In this document: positions 46,490 to 55,950 of the stretch, piece by piece
How positions within the stretch are numbered: position 1 is the stretch's first letter
How the letters are laid out: the number at the start of each line of letters is the position of its first letter
NCBI GenBank assembly: GCA_902702965.1
Contig: CACRXP010000015.1
Span: 119,402 to 183,401 of the forward strand
Direction: 5' to 3'
Origin: Spirometra erinaceieuropaei
Taxonomy: Eukaryota; Platyhelminthes; Cestoda; Diphyllobothriidea; Diphyllobothriidae
Length of the DNA: 64,000 nt
Position numbers and translations under genes: made by a program
Notes under the pieces: model-generated
Database searches by the model: none
Seen by the model: the letters and a program-made list of their open reading frames with translations, nothing else
What the model was told of the DNA's origin: nothing

Positions 46490-46740
46490 CAAGGGCCCTC
46501 GTGCGCAGTTGTATAGTGATTAGTAGTACATGTAACCGAAGAACCTGTGTTCAAACCCCAGATCCCGCAGACCTGAGCTTGGATATGGCTGGCTGACGAC
46601 GGCCAGGAAGTCGGAAATGGCCGTCCCGGTTTCTACTGTCTTTGTCGGTGCTTCCTTTTCTGTGCATCCTACCAGTAAACATGCGACTACCTGCGGGAAC
46701 TGCAAAGTGGACCCCAAGGACCAACGAGAGGAGCAAGTCC
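46490..46740 (+). mobile_element. tRNA-derived SINE (copy 6)
   Basis: A degraded head ending in TGTGTTCAAACCCCAG (B box, 46547-46562) is followed by the core GATATGGCTGGCTGACGACGGCC (46581-46603), GGCCGTCCCGGTTTC and CTGTCTTTGTCGG. The upstream-region motif ACCCCAAGGACCAACGAGAGGAGCAAG (46711-46737) follows the core, again giving core then upstream region as at 36.7 kb. Confidence 0.75.
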
Positions 46741-47099
46741 TGCACCCTGAGCTGAGAGTGCCTATCTACCGTGGTTACATCCCTTTTCGTTTCGGCATGG
46801 TGGAGAAGTACTTGAATGACCCACACAACGAAAGTTTTATAACTACGCGTTCGAATTTCACGTTTTCCCGCAAACAAACTTCTCGGATTATTAGATGAAA
46901 AAGATCTCCATGTTTTCAGCCCAAAGATTGTGGCAAGGGTGAAAAGGGCCATTCGGTCGCCGATACCACTTTTTATTGGTCTGAGCCTTCTAGATCATAC
47001 AGGCGTCCGTCTTCAGAGATAAAAGCGACAAAAAGAGCATACAACAGTTGTAGGGGTATCAGTCAATCAAGCATCGGTGACGCCATTCTGGAGGTGACT
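46741..47099. other. Unassigned sequence
   Basis: Only short frames and no recognised repeat. Confidence 0.35.
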
Positions 47100-47345
47100 G
47101 CCTAGGTTTTTGTATGCCGTCGCCAAATGAATGCATCGACTGACTGACTGAGTTCTTATTTGGGCCCAGGCTTCAATCCATTCGCGACTCCTCTTGACTT
47201 TGGTGTCGACAATTTTCTTCGTGGTCGCGGAGTTTAACTCATGACCCTTTGCGTAGGTGCCGACAGCCGCTTGTTATAGTGCGTCGTCCCGTCGCGCAGC
47301 CTGCTTATGTTCGTTTATGCGCGATCTAAGCATGCGTTCAGTTCA
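47100..47345 (+). repeat. Left arm of a fold-back around a Penelope fragment
   Basis: TTTGTATGCCGTCGCC ... GGGCCCAGGCTTCAATCCATTCGCG ... TGCGTAGGTGCCGACAGCCGCTTG ... GTCGTCCCGTCGC ... TTTATGCGCGATC corresponds, diverged, to the reverse complement of 48020-48290. Probably the end region of a Penelope-like element, inferred from its neighbours. Confidence 0.6.
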
Positions 47346-47639
47346 ACCTGTTTAGGCATGCGAGTCGATACACTACACCCGACTGCTCTCTGGGCTTTAA
47401 TCAATCTTCAATTTTCATAACCCTGCTACGCATGGTTGCTTTGGGTCAGTGGGTAATTCTGATACCTAGTCTCGCAATAATGAGCTCAGTCGACTTTGAT
47501 ACGTGCGTGATTTATGGCATAGCATGTCATATCATAGATGCTGTTTCGCAATGTGTCCTCTGGGGACGAACGCGTAGGCAACGACCTATGAACGCCTTCA
47601 GATAGCCATTTCGCATAAATTGGTCGCACGGATATCTGA

Positions 47640-48010
47640 CCTCACGTGTTTTTTATTCGGGGTTGCTGCAATGCATGGGAATCCGTATGGAGAGTGTTTT
47701 CATGTAGCTTCATTGTGAGTCACCTACTGGTTTCTGTGAAAACTCGGAAGCTGTGCGGTGTTTGTTGCCTTATGCAGACCGTTGTCTCTGTTTCGCCACT
47801 GGGGCTTCGTCTGACGAGCTCGTCAAATAAGGCAGCTGCTACCCCTTTTATCTCGAAAACCATTTATCTGCGGAGATAGAGTTGAGCCGATTATGGAAAT
47901 TCTACAGCATGTTCTTCCTGACGATGACAAACGTGTCGTCCACGTAATGGAGCCAAAGGACCGGAGCTCGAATATTTCGCGAAATATGACGAATATCTGC
48001 ATTTCGGGTA
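47640..48010 (-). pseudogene. Penelope-like reverse transcriptase fragment
   Basis: On the minus strand the frame reads APVLWLHYVDDTFVIVRKNML, then a stop, then NFHNRLNSISADKW (47880-47965). YVDDTF is the catalytic motif C of the reverse transcriptase in its usual Penelope setting, both aspartates present. After a frame break the sequence continues with ALFDELVRRSPSGETETTV and HENTLHTDSHALQQP, equivalent to the LPFLDVLV...KPTHTD region of relatives. Only ~120 residues survive. Confidence 0.75.
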
Positions 48011-48019
48011 AGTGTACAA

Positions 48020-48290
48020 GTTGGGACGAAGACTGAACGTACGCTCGGATCGCGCATACACGAAAAAAAACCGGGTGTGCGACGGGATGGCGGATTATCA
48101 CAAGTGGCTGCGCACCTACACGACCGGTGACGAGTTTAAATTCGTAGCCACGGCGATAATTGTCCACGCAAGAAGAAAGACATGCTGCGAACTGATTGAA
48201 GCCTGGGCCTCAGATGAGAGCTCAGTCAACCGATGCATCGATATGGCGTCGACATACGGAGCCCTGAGCAGTCACCTACAGGCTGACGTC
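48020..48290 (-). repeat. Right arm of the fold-back at 47.1-48.3 kb
   Basis: Reverse complement of the left arm 47100-47345, with clear mismatches. The ~115-codon plus-strand frame (48012-48356) over this arm is not supported as a gene, because the other arm does not keep it open. Confidence 0.6.
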
Positions 48291-48389
48291 ATTTATGCTT
48301 GGTTGACTGGTAAAACCTACAACAGGTGTTTTTTCTGCTGCGGATTTCATATCTGACGATGGACTCTTGTACGAGTTCGAAACCTGAGA

Positions 48390-49250
48390 CAATCGTAAAC
48401 TTTGGAGAGCGATAAAATATGAAGATGACGTCAGGATACTACAAGAGGACGTAGAGGATTTGAACGCATGGAGCGTGAAATGATGCATGAAATTCAACGT
48501 CAGAAAGGTGTAGTAATGCACGTAGTGTCATCGAGGCGAAGAACAAATGCACCCTCACGACAGTATCTCCTGGACAATCAACCACTTAAAACCGTAGATG
48601 TGCAAAAATATCTCGGTGTTTTCATTAAAGACGATCTAAGCGACACCACGCAGTATTCTAAAGTCAATGCGCGGGCAATGTCAGTCATGAGCGCGATACG
48701 CAGAACGTTTATTCACTGGAATACAGATGTCTTTGGCAAGGTATATGGGACATTTGTGCGGCCGCACCTGGAATATGAGGTACAGGCTTGGCGGCCGTGC
48801 CTTGGGAGGTATATACGAAGGTGTACAACGGCGTGCCACAAAGGCTGTTCATGGCCTCAAAACTTTTACGTACGAGCAACGCCTGGCGGCCTTGAACCTC
48901 TATCTCCTCCACTACAGGCATGACAGAGGTTACCTCATAGCAACGCTCCAGTTGCTAAGAAGACTTAATCTGGATGTCGACTAGGGAACGTTTTTTGAAA
49001 TGGAACCCAAGTCTAATCCCAGACGACATGATTACCAGCTTAAGAGGGAACTGTGACATCCCAAACAACGCCCCGCCTTTTTCGCGCAGAGAGTCAGTCG
49101 CCAATGGAACTCTTTATCGGCGTATGTTGCTAATTCCCCTACGGGGAATGTGTTCAAGAGACAACTTGACACTGACCTGCTGAAAGGCAACCCGGCCTGC
49201 CGAAGCCTGATACAACGGATTACTGAAATAACTATAAATATACTACTAAC
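48390..49250 (+). pseudogene. CR1/Jockey-like LINE, 3' end of the reverse transcriptase
   Basis: A different LINE from the zinc-finger family. It begins just after the catalytic motif (KLWRAIKYEDDVRILQEDVE). It continues in another frame with YLLDNQPLKTVDVQKYLGVF, IKDDLSDTTQYSKVNARAMS, then FGKVYGTFVRPHLEYEVQAW (48735-48790). After a frame change it gives RRATKAVHGLKTFTYEQRL and LNLYLLHYRHDRGYL (48825-48930), and after another SRQWNSLSAYV and NVFKRQLDTDLLKGNPACRS, ending at a stop near 49250. PHLEYxxQAW and the YExRL...LHYRRxRGDL block are hallmarks of CR1/Jockey polymerase thumbs. Three frame changes make it inactive. The missing 5' part ends where the Penelope arm begins. Confidence 0.85.
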
Positions 49251-49969
49251 ATGATTTCAACAGATCCTTTTGTGCGTCACACTTGACCCGTGTGGAAATT
49301 TTCACAGTCCGAATGCGGTGAACAAAGTTTTTCGCAATAATTTCACGAATACCATACCCTGTTCCCACTTATGTTTCATTACTAGATTTATGAATTCTCC
49401 TTAGTAAAAATACAAGCAAAATTTTTTTCAATTTAACTACTTTCCCTTACATCTGTGCCGTCTAAATGGAGTTTTCAGGGCTTATGTTGTTTACTCCAAA
49501 TATGCTGATACTGACTGACGCAGGAAGAAATAATTCCGGCGATAAAACCGCCTTCTTATTCTGCTTCTTCTTCTCCCCTACTTGTACCTATACCTTCAAT
49601 GAGCTCGTTCGCCTCAATTCGGGAATAATTGTGGCGATTTATTAGACATACCTGGGTACGCACTGAGAATATAAACGTATTTCCTTACTTTGAAAAGTGT
49701 TCATATACGCCGTGCAGGGATTTTCCTTGCGAAGTTGGAGACCAGTTGGACGGCAGAGAGTGTTTTTGTGGGTTGGCGGACATGCAACAGCCGAGAGCCT
49801 TTCCCTCACCCTCTGAAAATCCGTGTGACTGGAGATGGGGAATTACTGAGAGTGAACTGGGCTCATCACAGCCGGCGTATTGGAGACTTAGGAGGGAGGC
49901 TAAAAAATATTAGGTGGGGGGATTTAATCTGTGCCGTTTTGTTTTACGTTTTTATCAGTTACTGCCTTC
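49251..49969. other. Unassigned sequence
   Basis: Two overlapping plus frames (49629-49913, 49690-50058) with no recognised domain; the second runs into R2. Confidence 0.35.
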
Positions 49970-50445
49970 AGGTAGCCAGCAGTTTGATCGTCGTTCCCGA
50001 AGATGTCCACCGTGTTCTCCACAGCAAGGTGAGAGCAGACACATTGACTTGCGTGTGAGTTAGGTTAAAGTGATAATAGACTTTCGTTGTGTCTATCGCA
50101 CCCTCTTCTCCTCCCCAACCTGGATCAGGTGTCAGTCCAGTAAACTGGAGGCGGGAGAGTGCGCAGTCGACTGGTATGGCGAAAACTCGCACTCGGGCGT
50201 GCTACCACATCTCCTGGTTCACAAAATACACTGACCAGGAATTTTATATCACAACAGAAATAGGTGCTGGCACGGATCCCAACTGGATGGGAGTGAACTG
50301 GTAACTGGGCCTGCCACCACCACATCCCAATGTTGGCATTTGCTATGGGTGTGCCTTCTCGATAACGCCCGATGGATTCCGGTCCAGCCCCATGCTGGTA
50401 CAGCGCATCGGTCGTGTGGCCCTTTAAAGTTCCCTTCAGATAGCT
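49970..50445 (-). repeat. R2 repeat (copy 6, inverted, longest)
   Basis: On the minus strand it starts with TTTAAAGGGCCACACGACCGATGCG ... CGTTATCGAGAAGGCACACCC (shared with 21765-21850). It passes through a TTGGGATGTGGTGG segment and the CGAGTGCGAGTTTTCGCCAT segment to the R2 end (AACTCACACGCAAGTCAATGTGTCTGCTCTCACCTTGCTGTGG). This shows that the separate R2 pieces belong to one unit of at least ~470 bp. Confidence 0.65.
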
Positions 50446-50589
50446 GCAAACAGCAGCACATGCATTATAAAGTGCATGAACAAGGTTTTCAGATTCAACT
50501 GATGACGTCTGGTCGGAGCGTTAACAATACTGTTTTTATTTTAGGGTATTTGGAAAATTTTGTGCCAAATAGTGGCATTTGCGAAAACA

Positions 50590-51535
50590 TTGTCCTTTGT
50601 TTTAATTTGGAGACAAATGCTGTTGAAAGTCGTTTTTTAATTGTGAACGTTTATGGTCAACATGCTCTCGATCTGAAAAAGCATGCAGGAAATTGTGATT
50701 TTGACGCAGAAGAAGTGTTCAAGACGGCCGGAAGAATGGGAAGATTGGAAAAGAAAATGTTTATCGCGAGCCATATAAAACGTTTAAACAAATTCCAGAA
50801 ATATTAGGCATTGATAGATCCACAGTTGGCATACTTTTACATATATTAGAATGTTACGAAAACAATGAAATGGGGTGCCGCAGGAATTAACTGAAAACAG
50901 CATGGCTGACATAACACCAAGTGTGAAATATTGCCTTTAAAACACCTTTTTGCATCAAATCGCGACTGATGACTAAACACTGTTCTGTCGCGATAATCCT
51001 AAACCTAAAACCCCTAGATGACGCCTCGCAAACCGTCAAACTTAGCATGAGAACAGAATACTCGCTAAATCAGGGTTATGCTGTACATTCAGGGCGATTA
51101 AGAAGGAGTGGTGTACTGGGAGTTGCTTAAGCCATCTGAATCTCTTATTGCTGAGCAACATCAACAACAGTTAATCGAGGTGAATCGAACACTGAACATA
51201 AGAAGGCCAGAACATGATGGAAGATATGAAAAAGGGGCTTTGCAACATGACTGCGCCAGGCTTTGCGTTGCACAACGGGTGAAAGAAACTTTGGGAGCAC
51301 TTCGCTGGGAAGTCCTACCCCACCCCCCGATTTCACCAAACATCGGTCCATCAAATTATTATCTATCTCGGTCGACGTAGCACAACTCTGCTGAGCAGCC
51401 CTTCAGCTCCAATAAAGTTAACAGTCAGTTCGATCAGTGAGTTGTTTTGAATGATTAACAGTTTTTCTACTGCGGAATCCAACTGTTACCAGATAGATGG
51501 AAAAAGTTTATATCTGCTAATGGGAAATATTTTGG
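50590..51535 (+). pseudogene. Second decayed mariner transposase
   Basis: Nearly full length in outline but broken. The N-terminal domain reads LCFNLETNAVESRF, VNVYGQHALDL and CDFDAEEVFKTAGRMGRLE (50595-50740). After a stop, IDRSTVGI (50810) gives the second helix-turn-helix. The segment QELTENSMADI ... FLHQIATDD, stop, TLFCRDNPK (50885-51005) covers the HELTENQ linker and the first catalytic block. VYWELLKPSESL (51108-51145) follows. LQHDCARLCVAQRV (51240-51280) holds the second aspartate. At 34 residues on, SPNIGPSNYY has asparagine where the third aspartate should be. The tail FFYCGIQLLPDRWKKFISANGKYF ends near 51535. It belongs to a different mariner lineage from the 6-kb copy. Terminal repeats were not found. 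Confidence 0.85.
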
Positions 51536-52439
51536 ATAACACATCATCTGTAGTTACTTTTAAACGAATGCTGTTTTTAAAAAAAAACGATTTGAGTCAA
51601 TTCTTACTCCTGATAGTGTGATGGGAACGACCAAAATTTAACTTAGCAGCCGACTGACAGCGAGCTGTTCAAGATGCCCCTGCCTAAAAATGCGCTCTAC
51701 CCTACTTAACCTAAATTAATAAATAGACAAATTTGCTTCCGATGGTCGCTGTCGGCTTCTTGTTGACTACTCCCCGATTTACAGCTGAGAATGGTAGGCT
51801 ACTTATCACGGTCAAAAAACTAGTAGACCAATGGTCGTGCTTAATGCGATGATGGCTTGATACCCAACATCCGAGTCATTAATTGCCACAGTCATACCAC
51901 CGGTGTTTATTATTGGCGCGGTAATTACCTGGAAGCAATGCTTGCTCACAGACTCTCCGCCCGTCCAGTTACTCTGTCCACGGAAACTCCGGTGACTGAA
52001 TATCGAGGGGAAGTCATGCCCTTTTTGATGGACTGCAGGGCCGGAAAACCATGGTCCGGGCAATCTGCGGCTCACGCGGTTGTCACCTCTCGCAAGGATC
52101 TGGACCTCGTTGAAAGTGAAAGCGTGGGTCGTGACTTGAGAGTTGGCATCACTACCCCCTCGTTGCTGCTTCGTGTTCGACCACCCTCGTCCGAATTAAT
52201 TTCCCAGTTCTTCCTGCGTTGTCTTTCTGCCCTCAACTGTGCCAGATGCAATGAACGATCCCGGACGCTTTTTGCCGTGACGTTTGGTCTTTCGGGTACA
52301 TTGCCTGACGCCTGACGGTTGCCTCCGGTCTGTATGTAATCCCCAATCAAAGCGAATTGAGAAGGCTTCTGATAGCTTCCGAAGTGCTCTTGACGCACTT
52401 GTCAACAAATGAGCCCGTGCTATCCGCTCCCTTTTTTCA
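51536..52439. other. Unassigned sequence with a 152-codon open frame
   Basis: The plus frame 51857-52315 (152 codons) is the longest unexplained frame in the window. It shows no domain, signal peptide or membrane segment I can name, and minus frames overlap most of it (51812-52075, 52072-52398), which points to composition. CGCTGTC and CGATAACGACGAAGG near its right flank belong to the Penelope fragment. Left as unassigned. Confidence 0.35.
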
Positions 52440-52840
52440 TTTACACATACACATGCAGAAAAAGTTGCACAGGTAGCCGTTTGTTTTGAGGACCCATCGG
52501 AGTTATTTCAATTCGGTAACCTCGTCTCACTAAAGCGGATCTTAACGCAGTGATAGGATGTCCTTTCCCAAACGAGTTTGTAACCGATTGAATAATTGCT
52601 GTCGAAGATAAGCAATTGCGTCGTATTTTCTCCTTTGTTAAACGTTGGTTTTTCAAGCCACCGCGATTTTTGCGGCAGACAAGAACATAAGTTAAGTTAA
52701 GCTGGCTTTTTCGTCTTCCATCGTAAATTGTGTAGCTAAGAAGACGTCGCTGAGATGTTATTTGAACGTCAGCACCTGATCCCGCTCGATAACGACGAAG
52801 GTATCATCCACATGGGGATCAAATAATCTCTATCTATCGT
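52440..52840 (-). pseudogene. Penelope-like reverse transcriptase fragment
   Basis: On the minus strand: DPHVDDTFVVIERDQVLTFK (52770-52825) contains catalytic motif C with the preceding tyrosine changed to histidine. It is followed by FTMEDEKASLT, a frame break, and VLKTNGYLCNFF (52470-52510), equivalent to the LKANGYPxxFV segment of relatives. Several stops and frameshifts. Same lineage as, or close to, the 47.6-kb fragment. Confidence 0.75.
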
Positions 52841-53079
52841 GTCGCCCATTCCCCGCACCTGTCAGCTGACCAGCTCAGACAGTGACTGGGACCTAGGAAT
52901 GGAAAGGGAAAGTGAGATCGAAGACTCGGAGCATTTTCATTACTATAAACAACCCGACGCGCTTGAAGCTATCACGGTTCGCTAAAAGCCGTGGCTTGCA
53001 AGGATGCCAACTGATGGAACTGATGCCAGCTGGAACCCCGCAGTCGGCCCAGTGTTGCGTGTTGTGTGGAGAGGCCGAC

Positions 53080-53490
53080 TGGTGGTCTAGGAGTCAGGCT
53101 ACAATGGCTCTTTCTTGATGTGGCCTTTGTGGCACTCCCACTCCATGGGATCCGAACCAGATGTGACAGCACGCTTAGGTGCGGCTTCGGCCACGCCAGC
53201 CACCCCTTTGTTGTTGGTTGAAGCTCTGGTCAATTGCTGTGTAGACCAGGGGGTGTGGAGCGAAGCGCCAGAGTGCGGGCTCGGTCGTGCCATCCACCTG
53301 AGCCCTCCCTCCCCTCCGGCCTTCTTGACTCTGTCCTTACACCAGGTCCAAGTGGGAGCGACAGTGCGGTAGATGCTTCGAAAGTCTACATTCACTATAA
53401 ACTAATTCACGCGTAAGTCATTGTGTCAGTTCTCACGTTACTGTGGAGCACACGGTGGGCATTTTCGGATGCGACAGTCGGACCGTCGTG
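53080..53490 (+). repeat. R2 repeat (copy 7)
   Basis: From GAGTCAGGCTACAATGG through GTGGCCTTTGTGGCAC, TTTGTTGTTGGTTGAAGC, GGGGTGTGGAGCGAAGCGCC, GTGCGGGCTCGGTCGTGCC, the end segment GTAGATGCTTCGAAAGTC with AATTCACGCGTAAGTC, and TGTGGAGCACACGGTGGGC. A (GT)n-like tract follows at 53489-53519. The 85- and 98-codon frames across it are not kept in other copies. Confidence 0.7.
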
Positions 53491-54815
53491 TGTGTATGTG
53501 TGTGTGCCTGTGTGTGCTGGTGGATTCGAGACATCGAATCTATCTAACATCTTCCATTGAACTGATCGGTCTGTTTGTTGTTTGATTCTGGTGTTTTGTA
53601 GAATTTGCGGACATAATTGTGTGAGCCATCGGTTTCCAGACAACAAATCATATCGCCCTATATTTTTAACATTATTTGAAGGGGTATGGGTGATTGACAG
53701 CGGCATGTTGCCAGCTTTTCGCATCGGTTTACACATCAGCCTTTCTGAGTTGTTCTTACTGGATGTGGACATTACGACGTTATGTTTCTCCTTGCAGTTC
53801 CAACTTAGAATCCATGGAGTTAGTCAAACGCCACCGTGAAATCAATAATTGTAAGTTGCCACTACTTATGACTGACTATTTATAGTTTATCTGTTCTGTT
53901 ACACCGTCGATTATCCAACTCCTAACCGAGAAGATCCTCTGGTTCATCATATTGTCGACCATCTATAGTAAATAAATCCGAAATGTCTTGTGTATTCTTT
54001 AGTGACCTCGTCAAAAAACGCCTGGCTGGAAATCAGTCTATCCACGTTTGCTTCTCAAACACGTAAAATCCCTTTTAAGTCCATACCGTCACTTTCTGCC
54101 CACAGAGACAAAGAGCCGACTGCAAGTCCCACCGGCTTCTCTGCTTTTGCTCGCACCAGTTTCCAAAATGCAAGTTTGTAATGTTGTGTGACGTGAAACG
54201 TCTAGGTGCGGTGTAAGCCACAAGTTTGTTTATTTGGTCGAACCTACTGACTTCACCTACTTCGCTGTCGTTAGTGATACTGGATACCATTTTTGCGTTC
54301 TTTGAGAGTCGTTGCGTTAGAAGGGGGCCTGTATATTTGGACAGATTTGTTTCACACATCCTGCCTTTCTCCTAGCATTCGCTGATTTCCAGCTCGCAAC
54401 CGGCAGACGTCCACTTGGTGGGTGCCTACATTTGGAGAGTGAATGTGGAAAAGCTAACAGGAAGTCAGCAATTTGATTGGCGTAATGCATACCCTCTTCT
54501 GGTCGCATAGCGTCTTTTCTCCGCGGCTCACAAACCCGCCCCACTGGAACGTCAGGGCACTGGAGCAGAGGACGATAAAAGTCGAATGATGGAAGCACGG
54601 GGCAAGCCTGGACTTCCGTCAGCGCTGCAGTCTGAGTAGAAACGAAATCCGTTCCCGTCCTGCCGACAAAATTGGATCTAATCCGAGTTTTCTTGGTCTT
54701 CAGCTTGCGCTTTCGACTCTGGATGGCATCCTTTCTAAGCGAAAGTGGCCTCGGACGCTGAAAAAATTAAGAGGAAGTTAAACAAATCAAGTCTAAAGGC
54801 AATTTGACGAACATG
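53491..54815. other. Unassigned sequence
   Basis: A GT-rich simple repeat at its left edge, then no recognised element. The minus frames 54075-54359 and 54317-54598 (93-94 codons) run consecutively but have no known domain. They lie immediately 5' of a Penelope copy and could be its diverged upstream part read on the wrong strand, which is unproven. Confidence 0.35.
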
Positions 54816-54819
54816 CGTC

Positions 54820-55950
54820 TGCTTTCGATAAATTATCCTCAGCCCTTGACAACAATCTATATAGACAGATGGACGGCGCAGCTGTAGGCTTACCCCTTAG
54901 ACCGGTTTTGGCAAATATATTCATGGGAAAGTTAGAAGCTTTCCAGCTACGCCACCGGTTCAACGGTTTAAAATACTATGGGCGGTACGTAGATGATATA
55001 TTCGCAGTTGCACCGAAACAAAGTGACATCTCAATTCTACTGAATGACATAAATCAGGCGCACTTATCAATAAATTCACTCTAGAAGAAGAACAGTCCGG
55101 TTCGCTTTCATTTCTGCATGTGCTTCTGAGTAGAAGGCTTGACGGCAGCATTCGAAGTAGCGTCTATCGTAAGAAAACGTGGTCCGGACAATACAGCCAT
55201 TTTGGGAGTTTCGTATTGCTAAACGTTAAACGTAATTTAGTTCGCTGTTTGACAGAAAGAGTGAGAAGAATGTGCTCAGCTGATAGCGTTGAGAAAGAGC
55301 TTAAGATCATCGAAAGCCTTTTTCGCCAGAACGGGTGTCCTGATCTATTCATTGCTAAGAACATGACAGAAAGACCACAAAAGCCCCCGATACTGACGAC
55401 AGGAAAGAAAAGGCTCTTCATCGGGGTCTCATTTTAAGAGGATGCACCAAGTGAACTTTAAAGAAGACGCCTAACGCAGGCTGTAACACAGACCTTTCCA
55501 GCAGCTGACACCCCTGTACTGTTCTCCACCAGTCCCATCCTATTCGGAGAGGGCAAGGATAAATTACCAGCTCAGACCACCTCTATGTGTATTTAATCAT
55601 TCACCTGCTCATGTGGGGCAGAATATATTGGTCGCACAAGAAGGCGTTTATCCAGGAGAATAACAGAACATCTTCCAGCATGGTTAGAAAAGAGTCAAAT
55701 AAAGAATATAAACAGCTCGACCATCCCGCACATGGTAGGCACAGACCACCGTGTAGACGCCGGAGAGGCCTTCAGAGTGATTTACAAGGTCCCATCAAGC
55801 TATCCAAAACTACTTGGGCAGCACTTATTGGCTACGACAGAGGCGGCTGCAATCGGGCTACGCGGGCTGGTCCTATGCGCACAAAAGAACTTCATACAGG
55901 CCCTCCAGTTGCCATGGCTCAAAGCCAACAAGCCAGCCACCCGCGTGTGA
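54820..55950 (+). pseudogene. Penelope-like element: reverse transcriptase and GIY-YIG nuclease (best preserved copy)
   Basis: 5'-truncated. The frame enters at LDNNLYRQMDGAAVGLPLRP and VLANIFMGKLEAFQLRHRF, then GLKYYGRYVDDIFAVAPKQS (54965-55025) with catalytic YVDD intact. A one-base frameshift near 55070 moves the frame to EEEQSGSLSFLHVLLSRRL. From there it is open through SVYRKKTWSGQYSHFG, ERVRRMCSADSVEKELK and QNGCPDLFIAKNM to a stop at 55435-55437. Downstream the GIY-YIG domain reads CI, stop, SFTCSCGAEYIGRTRRRLS (55588-55645), then ITEHLPAWLEKSQIKN and MVGTDHRVDAGEAFRVIYKV. It ends FIQALQLPWLKANKPATRV and a stop at 55950. The stop (TAA) sits where the first GIY tyrosine is expected. Few lesions, so probably the youngest autonomous remnant here, but not functional. 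The ~150 bp after the stop are likely its 3' end. Confidence 0.9.

Noticed and set aside
48012..48356. 114-codon plus frame as a protein
   Set aside because: It lies on one arm of a fold-back whose other arm does not maintain the frame, and a minus-strand Penelope fragment adjoins it.
51857..52315. 152-codon plus frame as a host gene
   Set aside because: No recognisable domain, and minus frames are open over most of the same stretch. Listed only as unassigned.
53099..53395. 98-codon minus and 85-codon plus frames in R2
   Set aside because: The frames are not kept open in other R2 copies.
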